Shown: positions 16,823 through 25,994 of the stretch, piece by piece | Position numbering within the stretch: the stretch's first letter is position 1 | Layout of the letters: every line of letters starts with the position of its first letter | Notes under the pieces: generated by a model | Seen by the model: only the letters and a program-made list of their open reading frames with translations | Databases searched by the model: none | What the model was told of the DNA's origin: nothing | Translations under genes and position numbers: made by a program | Source: Nonomuraea guangzhouensis | GTDB taxonomy: Bacteria; Actinomycetota; Actinomycetes; Streptosporangiales; Streptosporangiaceae | DNA length: 64,000 nucleotides | Assembly (NCBI RefSeq): GCF_019396345.1 | Contig: NZ_JAHKRM010000008.1 | Span: forward strand, 124,001 to 188,000 | Direction: 5' to 3'

Positions 16823-16874
16823 GGGATAGACGATGCGCGCCGAACATGAGAGGCGTCTGAGTAGTGTCTGAAAC

Positions 16875-17267
16875 ATGGCTAACGTACGAGTTGAGCGGAC
16901 CGAAGATGGCGGCTTCCGGGCCACGAACGCCCGTGGCGCGGAGGTGCGGATCGGAGGCGGCGAGGAGGAGGGCGTGTTCACGCCCGTCGAGCTGCTGCTC
17001 GCGGCGGTGGGTGGGTGCAACATCGTGACGGTGGAGCCGCTGACCGCCAAGCGCGGGCAAAGGCTGATCCGCCTGGCGATGACCGTCGAATCGGAGAAGA
17101 TCGAGCCGAACCTGCTGGGTCCCGTCACGGTGACCTATGACGTCGAAGTCCCGTCCGAGCAGGCGGATGAGGTCTTCCGGGCGGTGGCCGATCGGGTGCA
17201 CGCGAAGTACTGCACGGTCAGCCGTTCCCTCCAGGAAGGGACGGAGGTCCGTTTGGAGATCCCTTAG
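16875..17267 (+). CDS. OsmC-family peroxiredoxin-like protein
   Basis: A 130-residue OsmC/Ohr-superfamily protein. The two expected cysteines are present, C48 (AVGGCNIVT) and C113 (HAKYCTVSR), so organic hydroperoxide reduction is plausible. The form is the short OsmC-like subtype rather than Ohr. It diverges from the reductase-like membrane protein gene with about 50 bp between starts, consistent with redox-related expression. Confidence 0.88.
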   Translation: MANVRVERTEDGGFRATNARGAEVRIGGGEEEGVFTPVELLLAAVGGCNIVTVEPLTAKRGQRLIRLAMTVESEKIEPNLLGPVTVTYDVEVPSEQADEVFRAVADRVHAKYCTVSRSLQEGTEVRLEIP

Positions 17268-17414
17268 CCGGATTAGGCGGACATTCGACCCCGCTATGGC
17301 ACGTTCGTTGCATTCGCCTCGGTAGTGTCGAGGCAGGTCAAGAGTCCTGCGACTGACTTGCAGACTTTTACCGAAGCGGACGCGGAGGGGGACCGCTGTT
17401 CGCAGTGCGGGACC

Positions 17415-17491
17415 GCCGGCGTTTTTGGGGGAAATCGCCGGCCTGGACCGCCCTCGGTCGGGGCCGGACAGTTGGGGGACTGTCCGGCCCC
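17415..17491 (+). terminator. Two tandem hairpins upstream of the nucleoside hydrolase
   Basis: Hairpin A: GCCGGCG (17415-17421) pairs with CGCCGGC (17436-17442). Hairpin B: GGGGCCGGACAGT (17460-17472), a six-base G-rich loop, then the perfect 13-bp complement (17479-17491). They follow the OsmC gene by 150 bp and end 24 bp before the hydrolase start. No U-tract follows, so they may be a terminator or a 5' regulatory structure. Confidence 0.55.
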
Positions 17492-17515
17492 GATTCATGC
17501 GTATTGTTCGGTTCT

Positions 17516-18439
17516 GTGACAAAGGTCCTCATTGACTGCGATCCCGGCATCGACGACGCGCTCGCCCTGGCGCTGGTGGCGGGCACCCCGGCCCTGGAGC
17601 TGGTCGGCATCACCACGGTCGGCGGCAACGTCGACCTCGCGCTGACCACGGCCAACGCGCTGGCACTCAGGGAGTTCCTCGACCTCGGCGACGTTCCGGT
17701 CGTTCCGGGCAGCGCGGGCGCGCTGGTGCGCGACACGGTCCGCGCCGCCGACGTCCACGGCCTGTCCGGCCTGGGCGACGCCGTCCTCCCACCGGCCACC
17801 CGCCCCGTTTCCGACGGCCACGCGGTGGACTTCATCGTGGAGACCCTGCGGGCCGCGCCGGGCGAGATCACCCTGGTCGCCATCGGCCCACTGACCAACA
17901 TCGCGCTGGCCGTACGCCGGGAGCCACGCGTCGTGGAGTGGGCCCGCGACTTCGTGATCATGGGCGGCTCCTTCACCCGCGGCAACACCAATCCCGCGGC
18001 GGAGTTCAACATGCTGGCCGACCCGGAGGCGGCGGCGATCGCCTTCGACGCCGGCTGGACGGTGAAGATGCTCGGCCTCGACGTGACCCTCACGGCCATG
18101 GTGACCAGCGAACTCCTGGACCGGATGCGCCCACTCGGCCGTCTGTCCGAGCTCCTGGTGCCCGCCGCGCAGTTCTATGGCCTGGTCACGGCGGACGGCG
18201 GACCGGCCATCCATGACGCGTGTGCCGTGGCGTACGTGATCGACCCTTCGCTGTTCACCTGCGTACCGGCACGGGTGAACGTGGAGACGGCCGGGCGGTA
18301 CACCTCGGGGATGACCGTCACGGACTTCAAACTCCGCGACGGCCGGCCCAACGCCCAGGTGGCGACGTCGCTGGACGTGAAGCGGTTCTGGGACATGGTT
18401 CTGGGGGCGTACGAGGGGCTGGGGGAGCGGCTCGGATGA
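17516..18439 (+). CDS. Nucleoside hydrolase (IunH/URH1 family)
   Basis: A 307-residue N-ribohydrolase. The calcium/ribose site DCDPGIDDALAL is at residues 7-18, NPAAEFNMLADPEAA follows in the middle, and HDACAVAYVIDP near residue 240 supplies the late catalytic histidine. It cleaves nucleosides to base plus ribose for salvage. GTG at 17516 has no Shine-Dalgarno, but TATTGT eight bases upstream could be the -10 of a leaderless transcript. Confidence 0.93.
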   Translation: MTKVLIDCDPGIDDALALALVAGTPALELVGITTVGGNVDLALTTANALALREFLDLGDVPVVPGSAGALVRDTVRAADVHGLSGLGDAVLPPATRPVSDGHAVDFIVETLRAAPGEITLVAIGPLTNIALAVRREPRVVEWARDFVIMGGSFTRGNTNPAAEFNMLADPEAAAIAFDAGWTVKMLGLDVTLTAMVTSELLDRMRPLGRLSELLVPAAQFYGLVTADGGPAIHDACAVAYVIDPSLFTCVPARVNVETAGRYTSGMTVTDFKLRDGRPNAQVATSLDVKRFWDMVLGAYEGLGERLG

Positions 18440-18485
18440 TGTGCTGGGGGGTGCGTGGCGGCTGCTACAGTTACTTCTGTTGCGG

Positions 18486-18559
18486 GCGCCGCTAGCTCAG
18501 TTGGTTAGAGCAGCTGACTCTTAATCAGCGGGTCCGGGGTTCGAGTCCCTGGCGGCGCA
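18486..18559 (+). tRNA. tRNA-Lys (anticodon CUU)
   Basis: Full cloverleaf. The acceptor stem GCGCCGC pairs with GCGGCGC, the D arm is GCTC-N9-GAGC, the anticodon stem is GCTGA/TCAGC with loop CTCTTAA (anticodon CTT), and the T arm is CGGGG-TTCGAGT-CCCTG with discriminator A. The 3' CCA is not encoded. Confidence 0.97.
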
Positions 18560-18566
18560 CCCACAA

Positions 18567-18603
18567 GGAAGCCCCAGCTCATGTATGTGAGCTGGGGCTT
18601 CTT
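18567..18603 (+). terminator. Terminator after tRNA-Lys
   Basis: GAAGCCCCAGCTCA (18568-18581), a six-base loop and its perfect 14-bp complement (18588-18601) begin nine bases after the tRNA. It can also serve the convergent SDR gene. Confidence 0.85.
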
Positions 18604-18606
18604 CCA

Positions 18607-19371
18607 TTATCCGAGCGGACCGAGGAACATGCCGCCGGTGGCGTCCAGGACGTTCGCGGTGATCCAGCGGGCGTCGTCCGAGGCGAGGAAGGCGACGGCG
18701 TCGGCGATGTCGGCCGGTCGGCCTATCCGGCCTAGTGCGGTGATCGACGTTATGGCGGCCCTGGTCTCCGGGGCGTGCAGGGCGTCGTTCACGTTGGTGT
18801 CGGTCGCGCCAGGGACCACCGCGTTCACCGTGATGCCGCGTGCGCCGAGGGTGTTGGCCAACGTTCGGGTCATGACCTCCACAGCGCCCTTGCTCATCGC
18901 GTAGGCGATCTGGGTGGACATCGCGATCCGGGTGGACGGCGAGGAGATGTTGATGACGCGCCCGCCGTCGCGCAGCAGCGGCAGTACGGCCTGGACGAGG
19001 AAGAAGGGCGTCTTGACGTTGATCGCGAAGACCTCGTCGAACTGCCGCGGCGTCAGCCGGTCGATCGAGCCGGCGAACAGCGTGTCCAGGTTCCCGCAGG
19101 CGGCGTTGTTGACCAGGATGTCCAGCGGCTGCCCGCCCAGGCCCGTCACGAGCGCGTCCACGTCGCCCGGGACGCCGAACTCGGCCTGGATCGGGAAGGC
19201 GCTGCCGCCGGACCGTTCGATCGCGGACACCGTCTCCTTGGCCGCGTCGACGCTGGTGGCGTAGTGGACGGCCACCCGGGCGCCGTCGGCGGCCAGGCGC
19301 TGGGCGATGGCGCGGCCCATGCCCCGCGATGCGCCCGTGACCAGCGCGGTCTTTCCGGTGAGGTTCGGCAA
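18607..19371 (-). CDS. Short-chain dehydrogenase/reductase (classical SDR)
   Basis: A 254-residue NAD(P)-dependent oxidoreductase. Cofactor motif TGASRGMG is at residues 13-20, NNAA near 90, catalytic serine in NISSPS, and YAMSK as the Tyr-x3-Lys pair. The start is TTG at 19371, supported by GGAG seven bases upstream. The arginine in the glycine motif and the overall sequence resemble FabG/3-oxoacyl reductase-like members. The real substrate cannot be deduced. It stands alone between the tRNA terminator and the SARP gene. Confidence 0.88.
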   Translation of the reverse strand: MPNLTGKTALVTGASRGMGRAIAQRLAADGARVAVHYATSVDAAKETVSAIERSGGSAFPIQAEFGVPGDVDALVTGLGGQPLDILVNNAACGNLDTLFAGSIDRLTPRQFDEVFAINVKTPFFLVQAVLPLLRDGGRVINISSPSTRIAMSTQIAYAMSKGAVEVMTRTLANTLGARGITVNAVVPGATDTNVNDALHAPETRAAITSITALGRIGRPADIADAVAFLASDDARWITANVLDATGGMFLGPLG

Positions 19372-19454
19372 GGTGAACTCCAGTCAGTCAGTGATCGGTG
19401 TGTGCCCCCACCCTCGACGCGGCCACTCACCGAACGCTCTCCATCCGCTGGCAG

Positions 19455-22358
19455 TCACGCTCGCGGCGGGCCGAGAAAGGCCGCGGCCATGGCTTCCGCC
19501 GCGATGGTCGCGGCCGGCAGGTTCCCGTGAACGAGTGCGGCGGTGAGGGCCTGGTGGCTGTACGACTGCGCCAGGCGGGCGTCGTTCTCGCTCTGGGCGA
19601 TCCGGCTCAGCCCGAAGAGGATCTGCCACCGCGTCCATCGGGTGCTCATCGACTCCCGTTCGCACCCGTCCATCGCCAGCTCGTACAGCTCGCGGGCCCG
19701 GGCGAGGTCGCCGTCCAGACGCGCGAGGTCGGCGAGCCCTCGCTGCGCGTCCGCCTGCGCCTCGGGCAGGCCGGTCCCGCGGGCGAGCTCGGCGGCCCGC
19801 TCGTAGTCCGCCCGCGCGGCGGCGGGCCGGCCGGCCGTGGCCAGCGCGTCGGCGTTCCTGACGAGCATCCGTGTCATGTCCTCCACCGCGCCCAACTGGC
19901 CCGCCAAGTCCAGGGCCTCAGCCATCAGCGGTACGAAAGCCGCTTCGTCCCCTTGCGAGCCGGTGAGCCAGGCCAGGTGGTCCAGCGCCGTCGCGATTCC
20001 CCAGCGGTCGCCGACCGCGCGGAAGCCGCCGAGCGCCGCGCGGAACGCCCGCTCCGCCGCTGCCTGATCTCCGTCGAGCAGCCCCCTGGTGCCCGCTGCC
20101 AACCGGGCGAAGGCCCGGGACCACGGATCGGACCCGAACACCTCGTCCTGGCGAGGTCCGAGCACCATGAACCGGAGTACGGCCAGGAACGGGTATCGCG
20201 GCCCGGCCGAGGTCAGGGTCGACGGCAGGCGGTCCAGCCACAGGCGTAGTTCGCGGTCGTAGCCGCCGCACGCCGCCGCCGCGTGCGCGAGGCACAGGGT
20301 GTACTCCTCCTCCAGACCGGCGGGAGGAGGGGAGCCGATCACCTTGAGGAGTTCGGCGGCCATCGGGCCGCGTCCGCCGCTCAGTCCCCGCAACTGCCCG
20401 TGCCACGACAGGGCGGTGATCAGCTGGACGGCGCGCATCGGGTCGGCGCGTACGGCCCAGCGCAGCGCGGCGTCGAGATTGCCGCGCTCGGCGTCGAGCC
20501 TGGCCAGCCAGTGCAGCTGGTCCGGGCCGCGCAGGTGGGGTTCGGCGGTCCGGGCCAGGTCGAGGAAGTACGCCGCGTGCGCCGCCCGCAGCCGCTCGCC
20601 TTCCCCGGTGCTAGCGAGCCGTTCGGCGCAGAACTCGCGGACCGTCTCCAGCATGCGGTAGCGTCCGTCGCCGGTCTCGACCAGGGATTTGTCGACGAGG
20701 TCGGCCAGCCGTTCGACGACCTCGGCATCGGGCAGCCCGCAGACCTGCGAGGCCGCGTGGAGAGTGGCGCCGTCGCTGAACACCGTCAGCCGCGCCGCCA
20801 GCGCCTGCTCGTCCCGGCTGAGCAGGTCCCAGCTCCAGGCCACGACCGAACGGAGGGTCTGATGCCGGGGCGCCGCCGTACGGTCGCCGCGGGACAGCAG
20901 CCCGAACCGGTCGTCGAGCCGTACCGCGACGTCGTCGAGTGTCAGCGAACGCAGCCGGGCGGCGGCGAGCTCGATCGCCAGCGGCAGCCCGTCGAGCGTC
21001 CGGCAGACGCGGAGCACCAGGGAGATGTTGGCGTCGCCGACCGCGAAACCGGGACGGACGGCGGCGGCCCGGTCGGCGAACAGCCGCACCGCCGGAAGGC
21101 CGAACCCGTCCGAGACCGCGGCCTCGGGCAGCGGGACGGCGAGGGGCGCGACCTGGCACAGCGTCTCACCGGTGACATCGAGCCGCTCCCTGCTGGTGAC
21201 CAGGATCCGCAGGCCACGGCAGGCGGCCAGCAGGTGGCGGGCGAGCCGGGCGACCTCGTCCAGGACGTGCTCGCAGTTGTCCAGGATGAGCAGCAGCCGT
21301 TGCCCGGCCAGCCCCGCGACCAGCCGGTCGACTGCGTCGAGCGGACCGGACAGCGATGGCACCAGCCCGGCTTCCCGCAGGCCCAGCGCGCCGATCAGGG
21401 CTCGCGCGACGTCGGAGACCGGGGCCAGGTCGACGAATCGCACCTCTCCCGGCTCCCGCGCGGCCGCCTCGATGGCCAGCCGGGTCTTCCCGACGCCGCC
21501 CGGCCCGGTGAGCGTGATCAGCCGGCCCCTTCTGAGGAGCTCGCCGACCCGTCCGAGCTCCTCCCCACGCCCCACGAAACTGGTGAGCTGAGCGGGGACC
21601 CTGGCTCGCGGGACCTCGGCGAGCGTGCGTTCGGCGCGGACCACCGCAAGGTGGATGTTCTGCAGCTCCGGGGAAGGATCGACGCCGAGCTCGCCGGCCA
21701 GTGTCCGCCGTGCGTCCTCGTACACTTCGAGCGCCTCCGCTTGGCGGCCACTCCCGTACAGCGCGCGCATGAGCTGCCCGCGCAGGCGTTCCCGCAGCGG
21801 ATGCGCGGCCATGATCCCCGGCAGTTCCGCCGCCAGGTGATGGTGCTCTCCCAGGCCCAGCCGCGCCTCGATGTGGTCTTCGAGCGCGGCGATCCGCAAC
21901 TCCTCCAGGCGGGCGGCCTGCGGCTCGGCGAAGGGCGCGGTCATGACGTCGTTCAGCGCCGGTCCCCGCCACAGGTCCAGGGCCGCCCGTGTCGACGACG
22001 CGGCCTTGGCGTGGTCCCCGGCCGTGAGCGCCCGCCGTCCCTCGGCGGCGAGCCGCTCGAACCGGTGAACGTCGACGTCCTCGGGATCGACCGCCAGCCG
22101 ATAACCGGCGGGACCGAACTCGACCAGCTCGCCACCCGCCGCCCGGAGCCCGCGGCGCAGGCGGGACACCTGGGTCTGCAGCGCGTGCGCGGAATCGCTC
22201 CGGCCGTACAGGCCCTCGACGAGCAGCCGCACGCTCACCTCCTGGCCCGCGTCCAGCAGCAGCATCGCCAGCAGCGAACGTACGCGCGGGCCGCCGACGG
22301 TCATCAGCCCGCCGTCGTCGGACCGCACCTCCACCGCGCCCAGGACACCGAACCACAT
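19455..22358 (-). CDS. Large SARP/AfsR-type regulator with NB-ARC and TPR region
   Basis: A 967-residue regulator. The OmpR-like winged helix (residues 1-90) is followed by the BTAD domain (95-245), both typical of Streptomyces antibiotic regulatory proteins. The NB-ARC-type ATPase follows (Walker A GPGGVGKT at 285-292, Walker B LLLILDN near 350, SRERLD sensor). The C-terminal 400 residues are helical and TPR-like. AfsR-type proteins activate secondary metabolism or transport genes. The MFS/TetR pair lies next door but no biosynthetic genes are near, so the target is unknown. Confidence 0.92.
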   Translation of the reverse strand: MWFGVLGAVEVRSDDGGLMTVGGPRVRSLLAMLLLDAGQEVSVRLLVEGLYGRSDSAHALQTQVSRLRRGLRAAGGELVEFGPAGYRLAVDPEDVDVHRFERLAAEGRRALTAGDHAKAASSTRAALDLWRGPALNDVMTAPFAEPQAARLEELRIAALEDHIEARLGLGEHHHLAAELPGIMAAHPLRERLRGQLMRALYGSGRQAEALEVYEDARRTLAGELGVDPSPELQNIHLAVVRAERTLAEVPRARVPAQLTSFVGRGEELGRVGELLRRGRLITLTGPGGVGKTRLAIEAAAREPGEVRFVDLAPVSDVARALIGALGLREAGLVPSLSGPLDAVDRLVAGLAGQRLLLILDNCEHVLDEVARLARHLLAACRGLRILVTSRERLDVTGETLCQVAPLAVPLPEAAVSDGFGLPAVRLFADRAAAVRPGFAVGDANISLVLRVCRTLDGLPLAIELAAARLRSLTLDDVAVRLDDRFGLLSRGDRTAAPRHQTLRSVVAWSWDLLSRDEQALAARLTVFSDGATLHAASQVCGLPDAEVVERLADLVDKSLVETGDGRYRMLETVREFCAERLASTGEGERLRAAHAAYFLDLARTAEPHLRGPDQLHWLARLDAERGNLDAALRWAVRADPMRAVQLITALSWHGQLRGLSGGRGPMAAELLKVIGSPPPAGLEEEYTLCLAHAAAACGGYDRELRLWLDRLPSTLTSAGPRYPFLAVLRFMVLGPRQDEVFGSDPWSRAFARLAAGTRGLLDGDQAAAERAFRAALGGFRAVGDRWGIATALDHLAWLTGSQGDEAAFVPLMAEALDLAGQLGAVEDMTRMLVRNADALATAGRPAAARADYERAAELARGTGLPEAQADAQRGLADLARLDGDLARARELYELAMDGCERESMSTRWTRWQILFGLSRIAQSENDARLAQSYSHQALTAALVHGNLPAATIAAEAMAAAFLGPPRA

Positions 22359-22389
22359 GGCAGCGATTATCGACCTGTTCTGTACGAGG

Positions 22390-23925
22390 TCAGTGGGTGG
22401 CGACGGCCGGTTCTCGGTCGTCGATGACCTTGGGCACCTGGCGCAATGTGACGAGGGCCGCGATCGCCACCAGGGCGGCGAAGCAGGCGCTGCCGAGCAG
22501 GGCGACGTGCATGCCGTTCACGAAGGCGTCCCTGGCGGCCGTGGTGAGCTGCCCCGCGAGCGTTCCAGGCAGCTTGGCGGCGACCTGCAGCGCGGCGCCG
22601 AGGGAGTCGCCGGCCGCGCTCCGAGCCTCGGCGGTGAGTCCAGCGGGGGCTTCGAGGGTGGCGCGGTAGACGGCGTTGAGGATGCTGCCGAGTATGGCCA
22701 TGCCCAGTGCGCCGCCGAGCTCGGTTGCGGTCTCGGAGATGGCCGAGGCGGCTCCGGAGCGTTCCTTCGGCACCGAGGCCAGCACCGTGTCATTGGTGAT
22801 GGTGAGGGCCAGACCCATGGAGCCGCCGGAAAGGAGCATCGGAATCAGCAGCACCGGGTAGTTCGACTCCACGCCGGCCAGCAGGAACAGTGAGTAGGCC
22901 GCCGCGGCGACGATCAGGCCGACGGCGACGGCGCGGGCCCGGCCGAGCGCGTTGATCAGGACCGGTGCGAGAACACCCCCGCCGACCATCGAGGCCAGGG
23001 CGGCGGGCAGCCCGGCCAGGCCCGAGGTCAGCGGCGTCCAGCCGAGGACGAGCTGGAAGTACTGGGAGAAGATCAGCGACTGGGCGACCAGGGCGAACAT
23101 CGCGAAGAGGTTCGTGCTGATCGAGCCGGTGAACGCGGCCCGCCTGAAGAGGCTGATGTCGATGAGCGGGTCCGCCGCCCTGGCCTGCCGCATCAGGAAC
23201 AGGACCAGCCCGGCGACGCCGACGACGACGGAGATGACGACGTGCGCCTCGGCGAGGCCGTACAGGGCGGCCTCCTTGACCCCGTACACGATGCCCAGCA
23301 CGCCGACGGCGGACAGCGGCACGCTGAGCAGGTCGAGGCGGCCGGGCCGGGGGTTGCGCGCCTCGGGCAGCACGACCAGCCCGGCGACGAACGCCACGGC
23401 CATGATCGGCACGTTGATCAGGAACACCGCGCCCCACCAGAAGTGCGTCAGCAGCGCGCCGCCGAGTACCGGGCCGAGCCCGACCGCGAGCCCGCCGACC
23501 GCGCTGAAGATCCCGATCGCCGCCGTACGCTCCTTCGGCTCGGTGAACACCCGGCGGATGAGGGACAGCGCGGACGGCATGAGCGTGGCCCCCGCGACGC
23601 CGAGCAGCGCTCGCGCCGCGATCAGCAGCTCCGCGTTCGGGGTGAACGCGGTCAGCGCGGAGGCGGCGGCGAACCCCACGGCGCCGATGAGCAGCAGCTT
23701 CTTGTGGCCGATGCGGTCGCCGATCCCGCCCATCGTGACCAGCAGGGCGGCCAGCGCGAAGCCGTACGCGTCGGCGATCCACAGGATCTGGGTGGCCGAG
23801 GGGCGCAGGTCGTGGTTGAGGTTGGGGATGGCCAGGTTCAGGGCGGTCATGTCGATGTTGGGGATCACCGCGACAAGGCAGGCGATGACCAGCGTGCCCC
23901 ACTTTCGGGCGTTGGAGATGGGCAT
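22390..23925 (-). CDS. DHA2-family MFS drug exporter (14-TM type)
   Basis: A 511-residue transporter with about fourteen hydrophobic helices. The opening ACLVAVIPNIDMTALNLAIP and motif GDRIGHKK place it in the DHA2/EmrB-QacA group, which exports drugs and lipophilic cations by proton antiport. ATG at 23925 has AAAGG about ten bases upstream; the open frame extends upstream into the operators and is rejected. It is divergent from a TetR gene with two operators between, a classical inducible efflux pair. Confidence 0.93.
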   Translation of the reverse strand: MPISNARKWGTLVIACLVAVIPNIDMTALNLAIPNLNHDLRPSATQILWIADAYGFALAALLVTMGGIGDRIGHKKLLLIGAVGFAAASALTAFTPNAELLIAARALLGVAGATLMPSALSLIRRVFTEPKERTAAIGIFSAVGGLAVGLGPVLGGALLTHFWWGAVFLINVPIMAVAFVAGLVVLPEARNPRPGRLDLLSVPLSAVGVLGIVYGVKEAALYGLAEAHVVISVVVGVAGLVLFLMRQARAADPLIDISLFRRAAFTGSISTNLFAMFALVAQSLIFSQYFQLVLGWTPLTSGLAGLPAALASMVGGGVLAPVLINALGRARAVAVGLIVAAAAYSLFLLAGVESNYPVLLIPMLLSGGSMGLALTITNDTVLASVPKERSGAASAISETATELGGALGMAILGSILNAVYRATLEAPAGLTAEARSAAGDSLGAALQVAAKLPGTLAGQLTTAARDAFVNGMHVALLGSACFAALVAIAALVTLRQVPKVIDDREPAVATH

Positions 23926-23946
23926 AGGGGGCGCCTTTCGATAACT

Positions 23947-23979
23947 GTGTCCGACGGACACGCGGTGTACGATAGACAC
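23947..23979. promoter_or_regulatory. Twin TetR operators
   Basis: GTGTCCGACGGACAC (23947-23961, a perfect odd palindrome) and GTGTACGATAGACAC (23965-23979) match at 12 of 15 bases and start 18 bp apart. They are framed by the inverted repeat AACTGTGTC / GACACAGTT. They lie between the exporter and TetR starts. Confidence 0.8.
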
Positions 23980-24014
23980 AGTTTCAGAATGGCGCAATGC
24001 GAAGGGGAGCTGGG

Positions 24015-24767
24015 ATGGCGGCGAAGAAGGACGGCGAGTCGGGGCCCAGGGATCAGGCGAGCGCCCTGGGGCTGCTCTGGGGGGCGGTCGGCCGGCCGAC
24101 CCGGGGGCCCAAGCCCGCGCTCAGCCCCGAACGCATCGCGCGGGCGGCCATCGACATCGCCGACGCCGAAGGGCTCGCGATGGTCTCCATGCAACGGGTC
24201 GCCGCCGACCTCGACTTCACGAAGATGTCGCTGTACCGGTACTTTCCCGGCAAGACCGAGCTGATCGCCTTCATGATCGACACGGCTCTGGGGGAGCCGT
24301 CCGCCCTGGGCGAGGGGGACTGGCGGGCCAAGCTGAGGGAGTGGGCGGGGCGGTTCTGGGCGGTCCTCCAGCAGCACCCTTGGCTGCTCCAGGTCACCGT
24401 GGGCCAGCGGGCGGTCGGCCCCAACGAGCTCGGCTGGCTGGAGTACGCCGTCGAGGCGCTCGCCCCGACCGGGCTCGACGGGGCCGAGCAGCTGGACGCG
24501 GTCGTCCTCGTGACGGGTCACGTTCGCAACCTCGCGCAGCAGGCGCTGACCACGGTGACGCCGGCGGGCGTGCGGGCGGGCGGCACCGAGGAGAAGCTGA
24601 TCTCGGTTCTGGTCGAGCTGCTGGAGGTGCACGGCGAGCGATTCCCCGCCCTCACGACCGCCGTCGCGTCCGCCGCCGCCGGGTCCGCCCAGGACGACGC
24701 GCTCGACTTCGGGCTGAACCGCATCTTCGACGGCCTGGAGCTGCTGATCGCCCAGCGCGCGAAATAG
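24015..24767 (+). CDS. TetR-family regulator of the adjacent MFS exporter
   Basis: A 250-residue TetR-type repressor. The HTH follows the N-terminal Pro-rich segment (IARAAIDIADAEGLAMVSMQ, then RVAADLDFTKMSLYRYFPGK), and the C-terminal half matches the TetR_C/VibT ligand-binding domain. ATG at 24015 has GGGGAG upstream. Its position opposite the DHA2 exporter, with twin operators between, indicates drug-inducible repression of efflux and autoregulation. Confidence 0.92.
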   Translation: MAAKKDGESGPRDQASALGLLWGAVGRPTRGPKPALSPERIARAAIDIADAEGLAMVSMQRVAADLDFTKMSLYRYFPGKTELIAFMIDTALGEPSALGEGDWRAKLREWAGRFWAVLQQHPWLLQVTVGQRAVGPNELGWLEYAVEALAPTGLDGAEQLDAVVLVTGHVRNLAQQALTTVTPAGVRAGGTEEKLISVLVELLEVHGERFPALTTAVASAAAGSAQDDALDFGLNRIFDGLELLIAQRAK

Positions 24768-24776
24768 CCCGGGGGG

Positions 24777-25982
24777 TCAGGCCGAGGTCTGGGTCTGTCG
24801 TACGCCGCACCGCCAGATGTCGGCGATGGCGCGGGTGTCGGTGATGTCCCGGGTCGGGTCGCCGTCGACGAGCAGCAGGTCGGCGCGGAGGCCCGGGGCG
24901 ATCCTGCCCCGGTCGGAGAGCCCGAAGTGGCGGGCCGGGAGGCTGGTGGCCGCCGCGAGCGCCTCCGCCGGCGTCAGTCCGGCCTCGGTCAGCAGCAACA
25001 GCTCGTGGTGCAGGCCGGCGCCGTGCGGCGGCCCGAACGGGGTGCAGTCGGTGCCCGCCAGCAGCGGTACCCCGGCGCGGAAGAGAGCCAGGGCCGCGTG
25101 CGAGGCGTTCGTCACGCCTTCGGAGTGCAGGGGGATGTCGCTGTACTCCCGGTTGAAGGTGGCCTTCGACCGCTCCGACATCCGGGCCGCGACCCGCGGG
25201 TCACGCAGGAGCTCCGTGCCCCCGGGATCGCCGGTGACGGCCTCCATGTACGTGATCGTGCTGATGACGAACGCGTCGTACGCCGCGATCCGGACGGCCA
25301 TCTCCTCGGCCTCGCCGGGACCGGTGTCGGCGTACAGGTGCGCCAGCCCGTCGACGCCCACGTCCAGGGCGATCATCGCCTCCCGCGCGGTGACCGTGTG
25401 CGCGATGGCCTTGATCCCGGCGGCGTGCGCCGCTTCGACCAGGACGGCGGCCAGCTCCGGGCTGAGCACGGGCAGCCGCGTCCCGCCCGAGGCGCCGTCG
25501 TCGACCGCGATCTTCAGGTAGTCGGCGCCCTCCGCCAGCCGGGCCTCCACGAACGCCTTGGCCTGGCCGGAGTCGGCGACGGTGTCGATCGTGGCGTCCG
25601 TGCCCAGCATCTTCAGCACATCGGGGGTCATGATCTGGGTCGGGTGCCCGCCGGGCGCGGTGGCGATGACGCTTGAGCTGCGCAGGTCGGCGACGTCGTC
25701 GCGGTCGGCGGCCAACCGGCGCTGCTCGGCCAGGAGGGGCGGCAGGTTGTTCAGGTCGAGCTCGGTGGTGACGCCGAACCGCAGCGCCTCGGCGAGGTCT
25801 CCGGCGAAGGCGTGCGCGTGCGCGTCGATCAGGCCGGGGAGCAGGGTCTTCCCGGTGCCGTCGAGCTCGATGTCGGCGGGGCCGCCCGGCTCGCCGATGC
25901 GGTCGCCGTCGATCAGCACATCGGCACGGGGGATGGTCCGCTCGCCGTCGAAGACGCGGACGTTATTGATCAGAGTACGCAT
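24777..25982 (-). CDS. Amidohydrolase-family protein (imidazolonepropionase/prolidase-like)
   Basis: A 401-residue metal-dependent hydrolase. DAHAHAF is the N-terminal metal site. YLKIAVDDG carries a lysine in the position often carboxylated to bridge two metals. AHTVTA and AHLYAD provide further histidines and GTDCTPFG the late aspartate. This group includes Xaa-Pro dipeptidases and related hydrolases. ATG at 25982 has AGGAG four bases before it. It diverges from the HD-domain gene through a shared operator region. Substrate unknown. Confidence 0.88.
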   Translation of the reverse strand: MRTLINNVRVFDGERTIPRADVLIDGDRIGEPGGPADIELDGTGKTLLPGLIDAHAHAFAGDLAEALRFGVTTELDLNNLPPLLAEQRRLAADRDDVADLRSSSVIATAPGGHPTQIMTPDVLKMLGTDATIDTVADSGQAKAFVEARLAEGADYLKIAVDDGASGGTRLPVLSPELAAVLVEAAHAAGIKAIAHTVTAREAMIALDVGVDGLAHLYADTGPGEAEEMAVRIAAYDAFVISTITYMEAVTGDPGGTELLRDPRVAARMSERSKATFNREYSDIPLHSEGVTNASHAALALFRAGVPLLAGTDCTPFGPPHGAGLHHELLLLTEAGLTPAEALAAATSLPARHFGLSDRGRIAPGLRADLLLVDGDPTRDITDTRAIADIWRCGVRQTQTSA

Positions 25983-25994
25983 GTCACTCCTGAA

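Noticed and set aside
17325-17519. A 64-codon Cys-containing ORF before the nucleoside hydrolase
   Set aside because: It runs through both hairpins, has no clear ribosome-binding site and no recognisable domain. The Cys pattern is isolated.
18486-18603. Integration site of a mobile element at tRNA-Lys
   Set aside because: The tRNA is intact, and I found no duplicated 3' end, integrase or foreign-composition genes around it.
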